From positions 124,001 to 188,000 of the forward strand of contig NZ_JPGL01000006.1 of the NCBI RefSeq assembly GCF_000732615.1: 64,000 nt of DNA. The letters run 5' to 3'. The position numbers were made by a program, and so were the translations under genes. A model generated the notes under the pieces. That model had not been told where the DNA came from and searched no databases. It saw nothing but the letters and a program-made list of their open reading frames with translations. Positions 61,714 through 64,000 of this stretch are shown here, in pieces. The stretch is from Burkholderia paludis (GTDB lineage Bacteria; Pseudomonadota; Gammaproteobacteria; Burkholderiales; Burkholderiaceae). Each line of letters starts with the position of its first letter. Position 1 is the first letter of the stretch.

Positions 61714-62013
61714 ATGGACGACGTCACCCGTATCAGCGCCCTGGCCAACGAAAGCCGTCTGGCCGTGATGCGCTGGCTCAAGGAGCCGCGCCGGCATTTC
61801 CCGCCGCAGCCGCATGGCGACTTCGACGCGCTCGGCGTGTGCTGCACCTACATCACCGAGAAGCTCTGCATCGCGCCGGCCACGACCACGCGCCACATGC
61901 GCATCCTCGCGGATGCCGGGCTCGTGCAGGCGACCCGCGTCGGCAAGTTCACGTACTACAAGCGGATCGACAGCGCGCTGCAGCAGCTCGGCCGCGATCT
62001 CTCGCAACTCTGA
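61714..62013 (+). CDS. ArsR family transcriptional regulator
   Basis: A protein of 99 residues with the ArsR winged HTH: RISALANESRLAVMRWL, KLCIAPATTTRHMRILADAGLVQATRVGKFTYYKR. Two adjacent cysteines (GVCCTYI) precede the recognition helix, a position where some ArsR proteins bind metals or sense redox, but the standard ELCVCDL motif is absent. It lies 19 nt before the PLP decarboxylase gene, so it probably regulates that operon. Confidence 0.9.
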   Translation: MDDVTRISALANESRLAVMRWLKEPRRHFPPQPHGDFDALGVCCTYITEKLCIAPATTTRHMRILADAGLVQATRVGKFTYYKRIDSALQQLGRDLSQL

Positions 62014-62032
62014 TTCTCCCGAGGCAACCGAC

Positions 62033-63385
62033 ATGGATGAACTGGCATTGCTGGCCGACGCCGACCGGCGCGCGCATGCGTATCTCGCCGCGACTCACGA
62101 GCGGCGCGCGTTTCCCGACGAGGCGGCGCTGGCCGGCCTTGCCGCGTTCGACGAACCGCTGCCCGACGCGGGCCGCCCGGCCGACGAGATGCTGCGCCTG
62201 CTCGACGAGCGCGGCACGCCCGCAACCGTTGCGTCGAACGGCCCGAACTACTTCGGCTTCGTGATCGGGGCCGCGTTGCCGGCCGCGGCGGCGGCGGAGC
62301 GGCTGATGCTCGCATGGGACCAGTGCGCGTCGTCGTACGCGAATTCGCCGGTTGCCGCGACGATCGAGCGTCAGGCCGCGCGCTGGGTCGTCGATGTGCT
62401 TGGCTTGCCCGAAGGCAGCGCGGTCGGCTTCGGCACGAGCGCGACGGCCTGCACGCTCGTCGCGCTGGTGGCCGCGCGCCGCGCGCTGCTCGCCCGCAAG
62501 GGCTGGGAAGTCGACGAGGACGGCCTGAGCGGCGCGCCCGAAGTGAAAGTCGTGATCTCGGAACTGGTGCACATCACGGTGAAGAAGGCGCTGCGCGTGC
62601 TCGGCTTCGGGACGAAGCGCCTCGTCGTCGCGCCGGTCGACGCGCACGGCCGCATCGACCCGGCCCGGTTGCCGGCGCTCGACGACATGACGATCCTCTG
62701 CGTGCAGGCCGGCGAGGTCAACACCGGGGAGTTCGATCCGTTCGCGGTCCTGATTCCCCGCGCGAAGGCGGCTGGCGCGTGGGTGCACGTCGATGGCGCG
62801 TTCGGCCTGTGGGCGCGCGCATCGTCGAAGCGCGCGTTGACGGACGGCATCGACGGCGCGGACAGCTGGACGACCGACGGCCACAAGTGGCTCAACACGC
62901 CCTACGACGGCGCCATGGTGATCTGCCGCGACGCGGACGCGCTCGCGACCGCGATGAACAGCGACGCCGTCTACCTGAGCGGCGCGCGGGACGCTCAGAA
63001 GAACCTGAACCTCGAGTTCTCGCGGCGCGCGCGCGGCATTCCGGTGTGGGCGGCGCTGCGCTCGCTCGGCCGCGCCGGCGTGGCCACGATGGTCGAGCGG
63101 CATTGCGCGCAGGCGACGCGGGTCGCGGACGGCCTGCGTGCGGCCGGCTACGACGTCGTGAATCGTGTCGTGCTGAACCAGGTGCTCGTGCGCGCCGGCA
63201 GCGACGACGCCACCGTCGCGATCCGCGAGGCCGCGCAGGCGTCGGGCGACGTGTGGTTCGGCGCGACGGTGTGGCAGGGCCGCCCGGCGTTCCGTATCAG
63301 CGTGTCGTCGTGGCGCACGGAAGAGGCGCACATCGACCGGCTCGTCGCGTTGCTGACGGAACTGCACGGCGTGCACGCGCGCTGA
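62033..63385 (+). CDS. PLP-dependent group II amino acid decarboxylase
   Basis: A protein of 450 residues of the aromatic-L-amino-acid/glutamate decarboxylase superfamily (fold type I). The cofactor lysine is K285 in TTDGHKWLNTPYD. Other landmarks are GPNYFGFVIGAALPAA (substrate entry), GFGTSATACTLVAL (phosphate-binding loop), SELVHITVKKALRVLGFG, and the Asp that contacts the pyridine nitrogen in WVHVDGAFGLWA. It removes the carboxyl group from an amino acid, giving an amine; which one is unknown. It follows an ArsR regulator in the same operon. RBS GAGGCAA precedes the ATG. Confidence 0.88.
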   Translation: MDELALLADADRRAHAYLAATHERRAFPDEAALAGLAAFDEPLPDAGRPADEMLRLLDERGTPATVASNGPNYFGFVIGAALPAAAAAERLMLAWDQCASSYANSPVAATIERQAARWVVDVLGLPEGSAVGFGTSATACTLVALVAARRALLARKGWEVDEDGLSGAPEVKVVISELVHITVKKALRVLGFGTKRLVVAPVDAHGRIDPARLPALDDMTILCVQAGEVNTGEFDPFAVLIPRAKAAGAWVHVDGAFGLWARASSKRALTDGIDGADSWTTDGHKWLNTPYDGAMVICRDADALATAMNSDAVYLSGARDAQKNLNLEFSRRARGIPVWAALRSLGRAGVATMVERHCAQATRVADGLRAAGYDVVNRVVLNQVLVRAGSDDATVAIREAAQASGDVWFGATVWQGRPAFRISVSSWRTEEAHIDRLVALLTELHGVHAR

Positions 63386-63549
63386 GCGGCGGTGGGCGGG
63401 ACGGCGTCGCCGCGCGGCGCCGTCTCTCGTCGCGAGCGGAATTGGCGGACAATGTTCGTGCGCAGCCCCGCGCTGCGTCGCGCGACGTCGGCAACCCGCT
63501 TGCGGGGCCGGGTTGCGTGTTCAATCGATACCAACCCGACGAGAGCCCC

Positions 63550-64000
63550 ATGTCGCCTACTCCCCCCCGGGAACTGCTGAAAGCCGCCGATATCGCGAAG
63601 ATGGAACCGACGCGCGCGGTGCATTCGCTTAATCCCAATGCCGTGCGCCTCAAAAGGCCGCTCGGCGACCTGACCGGCCTGACGCAATTCGGCGTCCATC
63701 TGCTCACGCTGATGCCCGGTCACGAATCGGCCGAGTATCACCGGCACCTGTACGAAGAAGAATGCGTGTACGTCCTGTCCGGCACCGGCGCGGTCACGAT
63801 CGGCGAATGCACGTACGACGTCGGGCCCGGCGACTTCCTCGGCTTTCCGCGCGGCGGCGAAGCGCATACGTTGCAGAATACCGGCGACGCGCCGCTCGAA
63901 CTGATCGTCATGGGCCAGCGTCTCGAACACGACGTGTGCGAATACCCGAGGCTCGGCAAGCGGCTTTATGTCGCCGGCGAACTCGAGGATTACGTCGACA
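63550..64000 (+). CDS. cupin domain protein, 3' end beyond the window
   Basis: 150 residues are visible from ATG 63550 to the window edge. A single cupin barrel is clear: the metal-binding motif 1 EYHRHLYEEECVYVLSG (two His and a Glu) and motif 2 GPGDFLGFPRGGEAHTLQN (final His). N-terminal segment MSPTPPRELLKAADIAKME is polar. Such proteins act as sugar isomerases, dioxygenases or small-molecule binders; no specific function can be assigned. The 164-bp gap upstream separates it from the decarboxylase. Confidence 0.85.
   Translation, partial: MSPTPPRELLKAADIAKMEPTRAVHSLNPNAVRLKRPLGDLTGLTQFGVHLLTLMPGHESAEYHRHLYEEECVYVLSGTGAVTIGECTYDVGPGDFLGFPRGGEAHTLQNTGDAPLELIVMGQRLEHDVCEYPRLGKRLYVAGELEDYVD

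Overview
The window is very GC-rich, dense with alternating-strand genes and carries families typical of Burkholderia: BenE, DbpA, Mqo, NodT/EmrAB efflux, trimeric autotransporters with ESPR leaders, and orphan VgrG islands. It looks like a secondary replicon of a Burkholderia cepacia complex-like organism. This placement is inferred from gene content; there is no rRNA or tRNA to confirm it. I see no insertion sequence, CRISPR array, tRNA or replication origin.

Layout. 1-9.5 kb: AraC and NmrA-like genes, benE, a fatty acid desaturase, a PhnD-like protein, a zinc-ribbon/dbpA pair and mqo with a twin-palindrome upstream region. 10-15 kb: a type VI secretion module on the minus strand (PAAR protein, VgrG with a C-terminal HExxH metallopeptidase domain, periplasmic candidate immunity protein). 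The immunity gene starts out of frame inside the vgrG 3' end. 15.3-19.7 kb: a lipoprotein, an AsnC-type regulator and a divergent set for polyamine/ornithine catabolism (deacetylase, ornithine cyclodeaminase, ABC binding protein). 19.7-27 kb: a candidate small RNA, an MscS-like channel, an M23 peptidase, an AraC-GyrI protein, leuA with a leucine leader peptide and attenuator, and a LysR gene. 27-36 kb: an AraC gene divergent from a NodT-EmrA-EmrB efflux operon, azoR/LysR, and a membrane-anchored thioredoxin. 54.6-64 kb: mixed metabolic genes, an ABC exporter, a frameshifted LysR gene, a lipoprotein, ArsR plus a PLP decarboxylase, and a cupin cut by the window end.

The centrepiece is 36.3-54.6 kb: an RcsB-like response regulator divergent from two tandem 1117-residue hybrid kinases (each with receiver and HPt), followed by a 1116-residue trimeric autotransporter adhesin, a 67-residue protein and a complete chaperone-usher fimbrial operon. 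The intergenic regions of this block share a 14-bp element, TCWGA-N4-TCWGA (usually N4 = CTGG/CCAG), which resembles an RcsB box. In four cases the element directly abuts a -35 position followed by exactly 17 bp and a -10-like hexamer. One further copy at 19.8 kb lies outside the block and drives, in the same geometry, an ~81-nt transcript with a 5' stem-loop and a Rho-independent terminator: a candidate phosphorelay-controlled small RNA. Together these suggest a phosphorelay that switches two kinds of surface adhesin and a regulatory RNA.

The other two strong signals are the overlapping effector/immunity pair and the leuA attenuator with a CTA CGA CTA CTA codon run. Functions are from family recognition by eye; no database search was possible.
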